A stretch of 64,000 nt of DNA from Mesorhizobium opportunistum WSM2075 (lineage in GTDB: Bacteria > Pseudomonadota > Alphaproteobacteria > Rhizobiales > Rhizobiaceae), in the NCBI RefSeq assembly GCF_000176035.2, contig NC_015675.1:4034001-4098000 (forward strand). Direction: 5' to 3'. The position numbers and the translations under genes were made by a program. How positions within the stretch are numbered: the stretch's first letter is position 1; the number at the start of each line of letters is the position of its first letter. The notes below the pieces were generated by a model. It was not told where the DNA came from. It was given only the letters and a program-made list of their open reading frames with translations, and searched no databases. Below are positions 27,249 through 34,640 of the stretch, in pieces.

Positions 27249-27704
27249 ATGCAAGCGAGAATCAAGAACCCGGTGATGCTTATTCCAGGCGCCCTGCAGG
27301 CATTGCTGGCGCTGGACAAGTCGACCGAGGCGGCCGACGTGCCCTATGTGACGCGCAAGCTCATCCATCTGCGCGCCAGCCAGATCAATGCCTGCAGCCT
27401 ATGCGTCGACATGCATGCGCGCGAACTGAAGAAGGCCGGCGAGAAGGACGAGCGCATTTTTGCGCTGGCGGCATGGCGGGAGACGCCATACTTCACCGAT
27501 GCTGAACGCGCGGCCCTGGCATTGGCCGAGGCCGGCACAAGGCTCGCCGACCGGGCAGACGCCGTGCCGGACGATGTCTGGGACGAAGCCGCCCGCCACT
27601 ATGACGAAAAGGCGCTTGCCGCGCTCGTTGTCCAGATCGCCCTGATCAACGCTTTCAACCGGCTGAACGCGACGACACGACAGATGGTCGGCTCCTGGGG
27701 CTGA
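27249..27704 (+). CDS. Carboxymuconolactone decarboxylase/AhpD-like protein
   Basis: A 151-residue all-helical protein with the AhpD-type redox motif NACSLCVDMHARE (Cys49, Cys52, His56). The family includes alkylhydroperoxidases that use a CxxC pair and carboxymuconolactone decarboxylases; the retained CSLC and His favour a peroxidase-like activity. TGGAGAAAGACC precedes the ATG. Possibly co-transcribed with the SRPBCC gene. Confidence 0.88.
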   Translation: MQARIKNPVMLIPGALQALLALDKSTEAADVPYVTRKLIHLRASQINACSLCVDMHARELKKAGEKDERIFALAAWRETPYFTDAERAALALAEAGTRLADRADAVPDDVWDEAARHYDEKALAALVVQIALINAFNRLNATTRQMVGSWG

Positions 27705-27791
27705 GCGCTGGGGGCGGGCCGATTGTCGGCGACCGGGGGAAGGCGGGCAGCGCATCGCGTTCCCGCCTTCAGGGCACAGGCATCGCCTTGG

Positions 27792-28223
27792 CTACTGGCG
27801 CAATTCCGTATTCTTGGCGCCTTCCTCGACCTGATCGATCACCAGCAGCTTGACCGGGCCATCGCCGATGTTGGTGGCCTGATGCCATTGGCCGATCATT
27901 TCGATGATGAAATCGCCTGTCTTGTAGGTGTTGCTGTTGCCGGTCTCGGCATTGGTGACCTTCAGCGTCCCGGCCTCGACATAGGCATAGCGGGGGAAGG
28001 GGTGCCGGTGGACCGGCAAGGTCGCGCCCGCCGCGATGTCGTAAGTCGATACCAGCACCTGCACGTTCTTCTGCGGCAGCGTGATCGGCTGCCCGGACGC
28101 GGTGGTGGTGCGCGAAGCCAGCGGCGTGACCACGACAGGCGTGCCGCTGCTGTCGAGTGCCAGGGCACAATTCGCGTAAAGCGCAGCCGCGATCAGCAGC
28201 ACCGATGCCGAGATTCTCCGCAT
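27792..28223 (-). CDS. Secreted cupin domain protein
   Basis: A 143-residue exported small beta-barrel protein. The signal peptide is MRRISASVLLIAAALYANCALA. The cupin motif 1 region is LPVHRHPFPRYAYVEAG with metal-type His72 and His74, and the second motif is around MIGQWHQATNIGD. Enzymatic function and metal are unknown. The ATG at 28223 has GGGAGGAATC; the longer open frame to 28511 runs antisense into the heat-shock leader and is not supported. Convergent with the AhpD-like gene. Confidence 0.85.
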   Translation of the reverse strand: MRRISASVLLIAAALYANCALALDSSGTPVVVTPLASRTTTASGQPITLPQKNVQVLVSTYDIAAGATLPVHRHPFPRYAYVEAGTLKVTNAETGNSNTYKTGDFIIEMIGQWHQATNIGDGPVKLLVIDQVEEGAKNTELRQ

Positions 28224-28453
28224 GATTCCTCCCTGAACCGGCACATCTATCGCGCGGCAGCGGGGCGCGTACAAGCATTGTACTTGAGTTGAGGGCGATG
28301 CGATCGAGTAACGGCGGGCCGGCCCATGATCCACGCACTCGCTAACGTCACGCATGTAGTCGCTAGGGATCACGACACGGCTCTCACAACAGCGGTCTCG
28401 TACCGCCAGGGAAGGATCGTTGGTACTGTTCCGAAAAAATTTCGCAACGATCT

Positions 28454-28482
28454 CTTGAAGAGAAAAAACGCGATTCCCAGAT
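28454..28482 (+). promoter_or_regulatory. Candidate RpoH (sigma-32) promoter of the small heat-shock gene
   Basis: CTTGAA at 28454-28459 and CCCAGAT at 28476-28482, with 16 bp between them, resemble the alphaproteobacterial RpoH consensus (CTTG then a C-rich -10). It would start transcription near 28488, leaving a leader of about 70 nt before hsp20. Confidence 0.5.
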
Positions 28483-28488
28483 CGTTTT

Positions 28489-28558
28489 CCGTCGAGGCTA
28501 CGGCTCGACAAAATGGCGTCGCGGCGACGCTGCGGCGGCCTCCCCGGAGGATATGGCT
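28489..28558 (+). promoter_or_regulatory. Structured hsp20 leader, candidate ROSE-like RNA thermometer
   Basis: The leader folds into successive hairpins. GTCGAG/CTCGAC (28491-28510 region) comes first, then CGTCG/CGACG around CGG (about 28517-28529), and finally CCTC(C)/(G)GAGG (28539-28550), where the second arm is the Shine-Dalgarno of the heat-shock gene. A chain of hairpins ending in a masked SD is the layout of rhizobial ROSE thermometers. The canonical UYGCU motif opposite the SD is not clear, so the assignment is tentative. Confidence 0.5.
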
Positions 28559-29047
28559 ATGAGAAGCTTTGATTATGCCCCCCTTTACCGCACAACCGTC
28601 GGCTTCGACCGACTCTTCGACATGCTCGAAAACAGCGTGCGTTCGGACTGGCCTCCTTACAACATCGAGAAGAATGGCGACAATGACTATCGCATTACGA
28701 TGGCCGTCGCCGGCTTCGGTCTCGACGAAGTGGAGCTTGTGCAGAACGGACCCGAATTGTCCGTGATCGGACAGAGGAAACCTGACCAGGAAAATCGGGA
28801 GATCCTCCATCGCGGTCTGGCGATAGGCAACTTCAAACAGGTGTTCAAACTTGCAGACCACGTCAAGGTCAAGGCAGCCAATCTCCAGAATGGCCTGCTG
28901 TCGGTGGACCTGGTCCGCGAAGTGCCCGAGGAACTCAAGCCCCGGCGCATCGAGATCAGCTCCGAAGCCAAAGGGCTTCCCCTCAAGAAATCCGACAAGA
29001 AGGAAGCCATCAAGCTGAACGCAGAACCGGAGCGCGAAGTAGCTTGA
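28559..29047 (+). CDS. Small heat-shock protein, Hsp20/IbpA type
   Basis: A 162-residue alpha-crystallin domain chaperone. The start MRSFDYAPLYRTTVGFDRLF is that of rhizobial class A sHsps. The crystallin domain runs about 35-130 (NDYRITMAVAGFGLDEVEL). The C-terminal region carries the beta-strand closing motif ANLQNGLLSVDL and a Lys-rich tail. It holds unfolded proteins for refolding. The ATG at 28559 is chosen over 28553 because the GGAGG is 8 bases away rather than 2. Candidate RpoH promoter and SD-masking hairpin lie upstream. Confidence 0.93.
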   Translation: MRSFDYAPLYRTTVGFDRLFDMLENSVRSDWPPYNIEKNGDNDYRITMAVAGFGLDEVELVQNGPELSVIGQRKPDQENREILHRGLAIGNFKQVFKLADHVKVKAANLQNGLLSVDLVREVPEELKPRRIEISSEAKGLPLKKSDKKEAIKLNAEPEREVA

Positions 29048-29113
29048 CCCTGCAATCCAGTTTGTTGTCTGCCTCCCGGCTCTGCCGGGAGGCACAGATT
29101 GCGGAGAATGGAG

Positions 29114-29560
29114 ATGAAATCCGAAGCTTACGATTATCATGAACCGAAAAACCTCGCCGCTGAATACGCTGCGCTGCAGACACCTGATGACGTGCTGAAA
29201 GAGGAGATGACGATCGGCGCAAAACGGGCTTTGCTCGCTTACTGGGCTTCCGATGTCCATGCGGTTCCGGGCAGGCCTGCCTTACGTCAATTGGAAAACG
29301 GTGTCATCGTGAAGGTCGGCGATATCCTTCGTGCTCTCAACCAGTTGGACGAAATTGAAGGCAAGCCGCCGGTTTCCAGGGAGTGGAGTAACGGCGGCCG
29401 ATCCTCAGATCGGCGTCGCGACAAAGCCAGGCGCAGCTGGCTGCGGTATCCCTGGCGAGATGACGATGATGATCCGCCGCCGGTTCCCGCGTATGTCGCG
29501 GTCCCGCCCAGACGCGGAGATGGTGGCGTGTTCGCGCAGCCTGAGCATGCAGCCGCGTGA
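29114..29560 (+). CDS. Conserved hypothetical protein in heat-shock cluster
   Basis: A 148-residue soluble protein of unknown function. The N-terminal 80 residues look folded (LQTPDDVLKEEMTIGAKRAL, ALLAYWASDVHAVPG, VGDILRALNQLDEIEG). The C-terminal part is a disordered Arg/Asp/Pro-rich tail (DDDDDPPPVP). It follows hsp20 by 66 bp and precedes a DUF982 gene by 46 bp, so it may belong to the same stress transcript. The ATG at 29114 has GGAG at 29103-29106; ATG 29108 is an alternative. Confidence 0.75.
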   Translation: MKSEAYDYHEPKNLAAEYAALQTPDDVLKEEMTIGAKRALLAYWASDVHAVPGRPALRQLENGVIVKVGDILRALNQLDEIEGKPPVSREWSNGGRSSDRRRDKARRSWLRYPWRDDDDDPPPVPAYVAVPPRRGDGGVFAQPEHAAA

Positions 29561-29606
29561 CAAGCCGATTCAGCAAACTGGTTCGCTCAACCGAAAGGAG
29601 GTCTAG

Positions 29607-29906
29607 ATGGGCGATAGGATGTTCGATCAACCGGTGTTGGTAATCAATGGCCAGTTCATTCAAGAGCTGGGATGTCTCGAAGACGCTTTCGATTTCTTGC
29701 ATGATTGGCCACGGGAGCGGCGGGGCCCGATTTTCGAAACCGCCTTCCGGGCCTGCCAGCGTGCTTACGACGGCCAGGTTTCACTGTCGGTCGCGCGCGA
29801 TGCTGTTGCTGGGTTCGCAAGATCCGTCAAAATCCTGCAAGAGCCGCTTGCTCCGCTCCCCTGGATGGGCGGCATGAATTCCGGCCGCGGCGGGATCGCG
29901 GCTTGA
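29607..29906 (+). CDS. DUF982 domain-containing protein
   Basis: A 99-residue protein matching the DUF982 pattern common in rhizobia: FDQPVLVINGQ, then EDAFDFLHDWPRERRGPIFE, FRACQRAYDGQ and VARDAVAGFARS. The function of the family is unknown; many copies occur per rhizobial genome. A textbook AAAGGAGGTCT sits before the ATG, predicting strong translation. Last gene of the heat-shock-side cluster. Confidence 0.88.
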   Translation: MGDRMFDQPVLVINGQFIQELGCLEDAFDFLHDWPRERRGPIFETAFRACQRAYDGQVSLSVARDAVAGFARSVKILQEPLAPLPWMGGMNSGRGGIAA

Positions 29907-30332
29907 TTTCGACAATGATGGCGGCGCCACGAAGGTGGCGTCGCTGCCGCTATGCTGCTCTTCCGGATGTCTGCGCCGCCGTGCAACTTTCCGGGGGTCG
30001 GCGGGCCGAGGTCCGATAGCTTCGTCATCCCCATCGAACTTTCAGTTCGTCTAAAATGTTCCGGAACCCTCCGTTCCGTCAAAATCTAATGATCAGGAAC
30101 GCACACTGGAAAGCACGTGCGGTAACGGTTGATTCAACCATCGATGGTAATTTGGTGTGCAGTGGCGGCTCCGACATGGGGGCGGGCGCTTGAGTGCCGG
30201 AGCCGCCTGCGCAGCCCGGTTGGGGTTTGACCGCGCCGTCCTAGAATGGGACAGCGCGGTCAACGATTCGTTAAAATTTTCCGGAACTAATTAAGCGCAT
30301 CCTAATTGGGTCGCGATTCGCGAGTCAGTTTC
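29907..30332. other. Intergenic region without a supported gene
   Basis: 426 bp between the DUF982 gene and the broken ligase. It holds a GCGCCAC/GTGGCGT hairpin at about 29921-29942, a small GGTTGATTCAACC palindrome near 30127-30140, and three separate TTCCGGAA/GGAAC-type words. No open frame with a ribosome site was found. Confidence 0.5.
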
Positions 30333-30779
30333 ATGCGTTTGAAGTTTATCCATCCGATGGAGCCCGAACTGGTCGATACGCCACCGCAGGGCGATGACTG
30401 GCTCCACGAGATCAAGTTTGACGGCTACCGCACCCAGGTCATCAAGGACAAAGACGGCATCCGGCTGATCACCAAGAACGGCTACGACTGGACGGGCCGC
30501 TACATCCAGCTCGCAGGCGAAGCGGCGGCGATCGAGGCGGAAGACTTCATCATCGATGGCGAGGCGATCACCATCAATGAGGCGGGCCTGGCCAAGGCAG
30601 ACAAGCGGCAGCGCCTTTGGGACCACGTCCAAGGCAAGATAGGCGGACCGGCGTCTGCAAGGCTCAAGAGCGACAAGGCCGAATGGCTGAAACCTGGTCT
30701 AGTCGGCCGGGTGCGGTTCCTGAAGGGCGAGGAGAAGCTGCGCCATGCCAAGCTGCTGGATTTCAGGGATAGGCAATAG
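30333..30779 (+). pseudogene. Internally deleted ATP-dependent DNA ligase (LigD ligase-domain type)
   Basis: A 148-residue open frame made of the two ends of an ATP-dependent ligase. The N-terminus MRLKFIHPMEPELVDTPP has the adenylation motif I EIKFDGYR (catalytic Lys28) and FIIDGEAI. Then, after residue 95, it jumps to the C-terminal OB-domain tail (EWLKPGLVGRVRFLKGEEKL, RHAKLLDF). A normal domain of this family is about 300 residues, so roughly half of the central nucleotidyltransferase and OB core is missing while the frame is kept. It is unlikely to ligate DNA. The start at 30333 has no strong ribosome site. Confidence 0.75.
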
Positions 30780-30795
30780 ACCAGACCGCTCCACC

Positions 30796-30870
30796 TCACT
30801 TGAGGATGAAGTAGAGCGGGACAAGCATTGAAAATGCTGCGACGCCAGTGAGGAAAAGGTCTGTGATCAT
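30796..30870 (-). CDS. Possible 24-residue membrane peptide
   Basis: A very short frame, MITDLFLTGVAAFSMLVPLY plus FILK, which would span the membrane once. GAGCGGGGGCTC lies just before the ATG. Length and hydrophobicity resemble small membrane peptides of rhizobial genomes, but nothing beyond composition and the ribosome site supports it. Confidence 0.3.
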   Translation of the reverse strand: MITDLFLTGVAAFSMLVPLYFILK

Positions 30871-31029
30871 GAGCCCCCGCTCGGAAATTCATGAACCACT
30901 TCCATAGCCAATTTAGCTAAAATGCAAGGAGCGCTCCGCTTTGGTCATTCTTTTGCGCGGATGGGTCCAAATTCACACCCTTGGACTCTATCGCGCAACC
31001 TCAAGGTAGTGCTAGGCGAGGCTGAAGCA

Positions 31030-31064
31030 GGAATATAATCCGCATATTATACTTGACGTACCCA
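31030..31064 (+). repeat. Left inverted repeat of the IS1595-like unit
   Basis: 35 bp, reading GGAATATAATCCGCATATTA and then TACTTGACGTACCCA. It ends 40 bp before the transposase ATG and contains a TTGACG word that could serve as a promoter -35. Confidence 0.6.
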
Positions 31065-31103
31065 CGCAATCGGAATAGGTTGACTCCATAAGGAGTTAGA
31101 CCG

Positions 31104-32063
31104 ATGTCCGTTCTTTCAGACCGCCACTTCCACGACGAAGCCGCCGCCTACAAGTTTGTAGAAGCCAGGATTTGGCCGAACGGTCCTGTTTGCCCGCATT
31201 GCGGCGGCTTTGAGCGTATCTCGAAGATGGAAGGCAAGAGCACCCGCATTGGCGCCTACAAGTGCTACCAGTGCCGCAAGCCCTTCACCGTGAAGATCGG
31301 CACCATCTTTGAAGCCAGCCACGTCAAGCTCAACCATTGGCTACAGGCGATCTTCCTTATCGCTTCGTCAAAGAAGGGCATTTCGAGCAACCAGCTTCAC
31401 CGCACCCTTGGCGTGACCCTGAAAACCGCATGGTTCATCTCGCATCGCATTCGTGAAGCCATGCGCGACGGCAAGCTTGGCCCGCTCGGCGGCAACGGCA
31501 TGATCGTAGAGGCCGACGAGACCTATTACGGCCCGACCAAAGAGAAGCGCACCATGACTACAAGCGGTCGCCCCTTCACCAAGAGTGGCAAGACTGGCCC
31601 GTCGAACAAGCGCGCCATCCTTGGCCTAGTCGAGCGCGGCGGCAACGTTCGCACCTTCCATGTTGTGCAGGCGACCAAGGTCAATGTCGCTGCGCTGGTG
31701 ACTGAGAACGTCCATCGCGAAAGCACCCTCTACACCGACGAGAGCAAGCTCTATCACGGCATGGACGATCATTTCGCCGGCCATGAGACCACCAAGCACA
31801 CTGGCGGCGAATACGTTCGCTACGTTGGCGATGCCGTCATCCACTCGAACACCATCGAAAGCTATTTCAGCGTGTTCAAGCGTGGCATGCGCGGCACCTA
31901 TCAGCATTGCGCCGAGAAGCATCTGCACCGCTACCTCGCCGAATTTGACTTCCGCCATAATTCGCGCGTAGCCCTTGGCGTGAACGATGAAGCGCGCGCC
32001 GTCCGCATCCTTGATGGTGTCGTCGGCAAACGCCTGACCTATGAAACGACTAGTGCAAGGTGA
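31104..32063 (+). CDS. IS1595-family (ISXO2-like) transposase
   Basis: A 319-residue transposase. The N-terminal zinc ribbon has Cys30/Cys33 (CPHCGG) and Cys54/Cys57 (CYQC). A helix-turn-helix lies near 93-115 (GISSNQLHRTLGVTLKTAWF). The DDE/N-type catalytic core has Asp138 (EADETYYG), Asp212 (YTDESKLYHG) and Asn249/Glu252 (HSNTIESYFS). Length and order match the IS1595 family and no frame damage is seen, so it may be active. ATAAGGAGTTAGACCG precedes the ATG. The next small gene starts 8 bp downstream of the stop. Confidence 0.93.
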   Translation: MSVLSDRHFHDEAAAYKFVEARIWPNGPVCPHCGGFERISKMEGKSTRIGAYKCYQCRKPFTVKIGTIFEASHVKLNHWLQAIFLIASSKKGISSNQLHRTLGVTLKTAWFISHRIREAMRDGKLGPLGGNGMIVEADETYYGPTKEKRTMTTSGRPFTKSGKTGPSNKRAILGLVERGGNVRTFHVVQATKVNVAALVTENVHRESTLYTDESKLYHGMDDHFAGHETTKHTGGEYVRYVGDAVIHSNTIESYFSVFKRGMRGTYQHCAEKHLHRYLAEFDFRHNSRVALGVNDEARAVRILDGVVGKRLTYETTSAR

Positions 32064-32071
32064 GGCACCCT

Positions 32072-32254
32072 ATGGCGTCTGGCGACCATCCAAATACCGC
32101 CCGAAAGCCGCCCGCAAAAAAGACCGGGAAGCTTAGTCAGAAAGAACAATCCGAGCGGTTCAAGGAGGCCGCTCGGGAGCTAGAAGTGGACGAAAGCGGA
32201 GATGCTTTTCGACGCGCGTTGGACCGCGTTCTCCCGGAGCGCAAGCCGACTTAG
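32072..32254 (+). CDS. Small hydrophilic protein downstream of the transposase
   Basis: A 60-residue protein: a basic N-terminal half (ARKPPAKKTGKLSQKEQSER) followed by an acidic/helical C-terminal half (FKEAARELEVDESGDAF). GTGAGGCACCCT supplies a ribosome site; a GTG at 32060 overlapping the transposase stop (GTGA) is an alternative start. Function unknown. It ends overlapping the stop of the convergent nuclease-like gene by 4 bp. It looks like an element-specific accessory protein. Confidence 0.7.
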   Translation: MASGDHPNTARKPPAKKTGKLSQKEQSERFKEAARELEVDESGDAFRRALDRVLPERKPT

Positions 32255-32880
32255 CCGAAGTGCATATTCTCCGGCATAAACTCGTAAGGCCGTATTCTCA
32301 CTGTCACTATCAGCCGAGCATCGTTCGCGTTGAATTGCCCGTTGATCGGCTCAAGCAGGCGATCGGTATCCACGGCAACGCGAGTGATCAGCTTGTCATC
32401 CTCCAACAGGCAGAAGAATGGTTTTTCATCGTCCTGAGGAATGCGGCCAGCGTAATTCTCTCCCGCCTCCGGGATTCGCAATGCATCCAAAAAGGTCTTT
32501 AGCCTGTTATCGATATCGCCACCCCAGACAACGTCACCGGGTCTGTCAGGTCGCAAAAACAGTATGTCGAGGGAGCAGGTTAGATCTAACTCTGCGGTTA
32601 CAAGCGGCACGAAGCCAAAGCCGTAGTGGCTGTGTCTAGCACTTAATTCCTTGCTGCTGATAGCTATGGGCGGATCAGGCTGCCGGGTGGCGAGAAAAGC
32701 CGCACCCTTCGAGACATGGGTTTCACTAAGTCCGGGCCAATGATCCCAAAGCCGCTTCAACTGCAAATGCATTGCGCGCCGAATGTCGTGCCGGTTTTGA
32801 GTAGCCTTCGGCGGCTGCCCCGGACGTGCGTCGCGCTGGGTAGCGTAGAGCGGACCAGCGTAGGTCAGCCTAAATTCCAT
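32251..32880 (-). CDS. RusA-like Holliday-junction-resolvase-fold protein
   Basis: A 209-residue protein. Start MEFRLTYAGPLYATQRD at 32880 follows TGGGGATATC; the frame is also open to an ATG at 32952. The segment GGDIDNRLKTFLDALRIP (about 127-144) plus a later EDDKLITRVAV (about 165-175) carries the D-x-D-N-x-x-K and DD-x-x-I pattern of RusA-family resolvases, where the aspartates bind metal. This is recognition by motif, not by full alignment. It is convergent with the transposase inside the same inverted repeats, so it may be cargo. Confidence 0.65.
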   Translation of the reverse strand: MEFRLTYAGPLYATQRDARPGQPPKATQNRHDIRRAMHLQLKRLWDHWPGLSETHVSKGAAFLATRQPDPPIAISSKELSARHSHYGFGFVPLVTAELDLTCSLDILFLRPDRPGDVVWGGDIDNRLKTFLDALRIPEAGENYAGRIPQDDEKPFFCLLEDDKLITRVAVDTDRLLEPINGQFNANDARLIVTVRIRPYEFMPENMHFG

Positions 32881-32966
32881 GATATCCCCAAGTGGGTCGG
32901 CGAAGTCCGGGTCTTCCAATAGGACGCGGTGCTTCTGGGCATGATCGCACATTGATCATACCTCAC

Positions 32967-33001
32967 TGGGTACGCGAAGTACAATATGCTGAATATAATC
33001 C
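32967..33001 (-). repeat. Right inverted repeat of the IS1595-like unit
   Basis: Read on the minus strand it begins GGATTATATTCAGCATATTG and ends TACTTCGCGTACCCA. It matches the left repeat at 29 of 35 positions, with the block GCATATT identical. It lies 35 bp before the TTG start of the Cys-rich gene outside the unit and 87 bp before the nuclease-like gene inside it. Confidence 0.6.
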
Positions 33002-33035
33002 TCCCGTTGCGGCGAACCCTTCAACGGAGATCGCC

Positions 33036-33401
33036 TTGCCTCAGAAGACCCTCGCCGACACCCTGGCCGCCCGCGAAACAGTCTATGTCACCTGTGAGCA
33101 CCCTATGTGCTGCAGGTCGACCCGCTTCGACATCCAAGTGCCGATTGACCGGCTCGGACCGGATCACGGGTCAATGCATCAGGATCTTGCCGGATTGTTC
33201 ATCTGCTCGGCATGCGAAGCTGATGGCCGTGATCGCCGGCCGGTGTTCTTCACATCTGTTCCTGACTACGAAAGCCACACGCGAAGCTCAACAGCGACTG
33301 GAAGCCGACGTTCAAACGATAAGATGGCCACCGGCAGGGCGGGCTGGCAAGATCTGGCAAGATCGTACGCGTCCACCGAATGTGACATTGGGGCAACCTG
33401 A
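33036..33401 (+). CDS. Small Cys-rich (zinc-ribbon-like) hypothetical protein
   Basis: A 121-residue protein from a TTG start at 33036 with ACGGAGATCGCC upstream. Cys residues occur as VTCEHPMCCRSTRF (three Cys) and FICSACEADGRDRR (CxxC), which could bind one zinc. A conserved-looking core (IDRLGPDHGSMHQDLAG) lies between them. The last 40 residues are Ser/Thr/Arg-rich and may not be native, suggesting a damaged 3' end. Function unknown. The promoter region abuts the right repeat of the insertion unit. Confidence 0.5.
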   Translation: MPQKTLADTLAARETVYVTCEHPMCCRSTRFDIQVPIDRLGPDHGSMHQDLAGLFICSACEADGRDRRPVFFTSVPDYESHTRSSTATGSRRSNDKMATGRAGWQDLARSYASTECDIGAT

Positions 33402-33603
33402 TCGCGCGAACGAACATGCGAACGGAACAGTCGCTTGACGCTCGAAGCAGACTGCGAGAGCGTTGTGCTGTCCGGGGGTAAAGCGGCGCACGGCTCGTCG
33501 AGAGCTGTTAAAGGCGGGGGCCTTTCTCGACGAGCCTGCCTTCGGACATAGGCGCTCGCTAACGGAGATCGGCGACAAGGTGCGGGTCGAGGAGGCACCC
33601 CAA
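33402..33603. other. Noncoding or decayed sequence
   Basis: No frame with a ribosome site and plausible composition. The dense mix of short frames in all six phases is typical of decayed accessory DNA. Confidence 0.4.
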
Positions 33604-33705
33604 ATGGACAAGCGGCAAAACAGGATCGTTGAGGCGTATTGTCTCATCGCCGTTCCGGCATCAATGCTTCTCACGATTGTACTAGCTCAAATGATCCTTG
33701 GCTGA
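33604..33705 (+). CDS. Possible 33-residue membrane peptide
   Basis: MDKRQNRIVEAYCLIAVPAS, then a hydrophobic run MLLTIVLAQMILG, would form one transmembrane helix after a charged head. GAGGAGGCACC lies about 10 bases upstream of the ATG. The longer in-frame extension to 33463 is Arg/Ala-rich and unconvincing. Nothing else supports it. Confidence 0.35.
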   Translation: MDKRQNRIVEAYCLIAVPASMLLTIVLAQMILG

Positions 33706-33802
33706 GAGCGCTAGGCGTCATGGCGAAAGGCTGGACGTGCCATAAGCCCGTGAAGCCCTATGCCGAAGAGAGCATCGGCCGACGTGAAGTGATAGAAAAT
33801 GG

Positions 33803-34036
33803 TCATGTCGTCCGCAGCCTAGCTCCGGTGCCTTCGCCATTCGTGATGTCAACATTGTGCGTAGCGTACGCCGCGACGATCTTTGCCTTCGTGGTCTCGC
33901 TCGCATTTCCGGTCTGTTCGTAGCGATGAACCGTCGTGAATGCGATACCAGCTTTCTCGGCAAGGTCGCGAACTGACCACCTCAGGACAGCGCGGGCGGC
34001 TCTGTTTGCTTCAGGTGTTAGTGGAGCATTTTGCAT
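33803..34036 (-). CDS. XRE-type helix-turn-helix protein
   Basis: A 77-residue single-domain DNA-binding protein. MQNAPLTPEANRAARAVLRW leads into SVRDLAEKAGIAFTTVHRYE, a clear XRE helix-turn-helix, then a helix (TTKAKIVAAYATHNVDI). The ATG at 34036 has no strong ribosome site, so it may be leaderless or weakly translated; the frame is open to 34093. Small XRE regulators of this size are frequent in integrated elements. The target is unknown. Confidence 0.75.
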   Translation of the reverse strand: MQNAPLTPEANRAARAVLRWSVRDLAEKAGIAFTTVHRYEQTGNASETTKAKIVAAYATHNVDITNGEGTGARLRTT

Positions 34037-34080
34037 ACAGTTGTAACTATTACCGTTGATGACTTTGCGTACAGGCTTTA

Positions 34081-34112
34081 GGCCCGCTGCCAATGGTGGC
34101 GGGCTTTTTCAT
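34081..34112 (+). terminator. Orphan rho-independent terminator-like hairpin
   Basis: GCCCGC and GCGGGC pair around an 11-nt loop and are followed by TTTTTC. It points rightward, but no rightward gene ends upstream of it; the adjacent gene runs the other way. It could end a short transcript divergent from the XRE gene, or be left over from a deleted gene. Confidence 0.5.
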
Positions 34113-34328
34113 GCTGCTGACATGGCGCTGCACACGAACCATTTCGAGGAGACGCCGGGCGCCCGCTCGGGCCTAGGGCAGGGGGCGGCTTCTTGCGAAG
34201 TGTCTTATATTAGCAATACACGATATATTAACGGCTTCTGATGCAGCCTTCCGCACGGAGGACTGGTATACGACGTACCAACGCGCGCCTGTAGCGCCGG
34301 GGACGCTCGACCAATGCGGAGCAAGCGC

Positions 34329-34640
34329 ATGAGTGTCGGAACAGCTCTCGAACAATTGCTGCGGTTGATTCATCGCCGAGCCATGAAATTAGCGGCGTTG
34401 CCAGAGGATGAAAGGGATTTACACTACGATCTCATCCGGCTGTCATGTTGCAAAGCCGCCGAGCACATTGGGCAAAGTCCCGACGAGGCAGCCATCACGG
34501 CAAACGATATGGTTGGGTTTGTTCGCGCACTGGTCGGAATCGTTGAGGTGGGCTGTCGATCAGATCAAGGGCGAAGCGACGATCGGCCGCCGCCGATACG
34601 ACATTTTGGTGGTGGGGAGAATGGCACTACGCGCATCTAG
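34329..34640 (+). CDS. Hypothetical protein, accessory region
   Basis: A 103-residue frame with GCGGAGCAAGCGC before the ATG. The first 75 residues look like a helical protein (EQLLRLIHRRAMKLAALPED, DLIRLSCCKAAEHIGQSPDE). The last 28 are Gly/Arg/Asp-rich and look like read-through of noncoding DNA, so the 3' end may be damaged. Not recognised as any family. Confidence 0.45.
   Translation: MSVGTALEQLLRLIHRRAMKLAALPEDERDLHYDLIRLSCCKAAEHIGQSPDEAAITANDMVGFVRALVGIVEVGCRSDQGRSDDRPPPIRHFGGGENGTTRI

Larger units (their letters stand above)
31030..33001. mobile_element. IS1595-like unit bounded by imperfect 35-bp inverted repeats
   Basis: The left end 31030-31064 and the reverse complement of 32967-33001 agree at 29 of 35 positions (both start GGA.TATA.TC and end GTACCCA). 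Between them lie a zinc-ribbon DDE transposase, a small co-directional protein and a convergent RusA-like nuclease. Length is 1972 bp. No matching target-site duplication was found next to these borders, so the true ends may differ or the copy may be old. The same repeats could instead be shared promoter/operator sequence for the two outward-starting genes. Confidence 0.6.

Noticed and set aside
31022..33009. 8-bp target-site duplication around the IS1595-like unit
   Set aside because: The bases beside the two repeats do not match, so no duplication is claimed.
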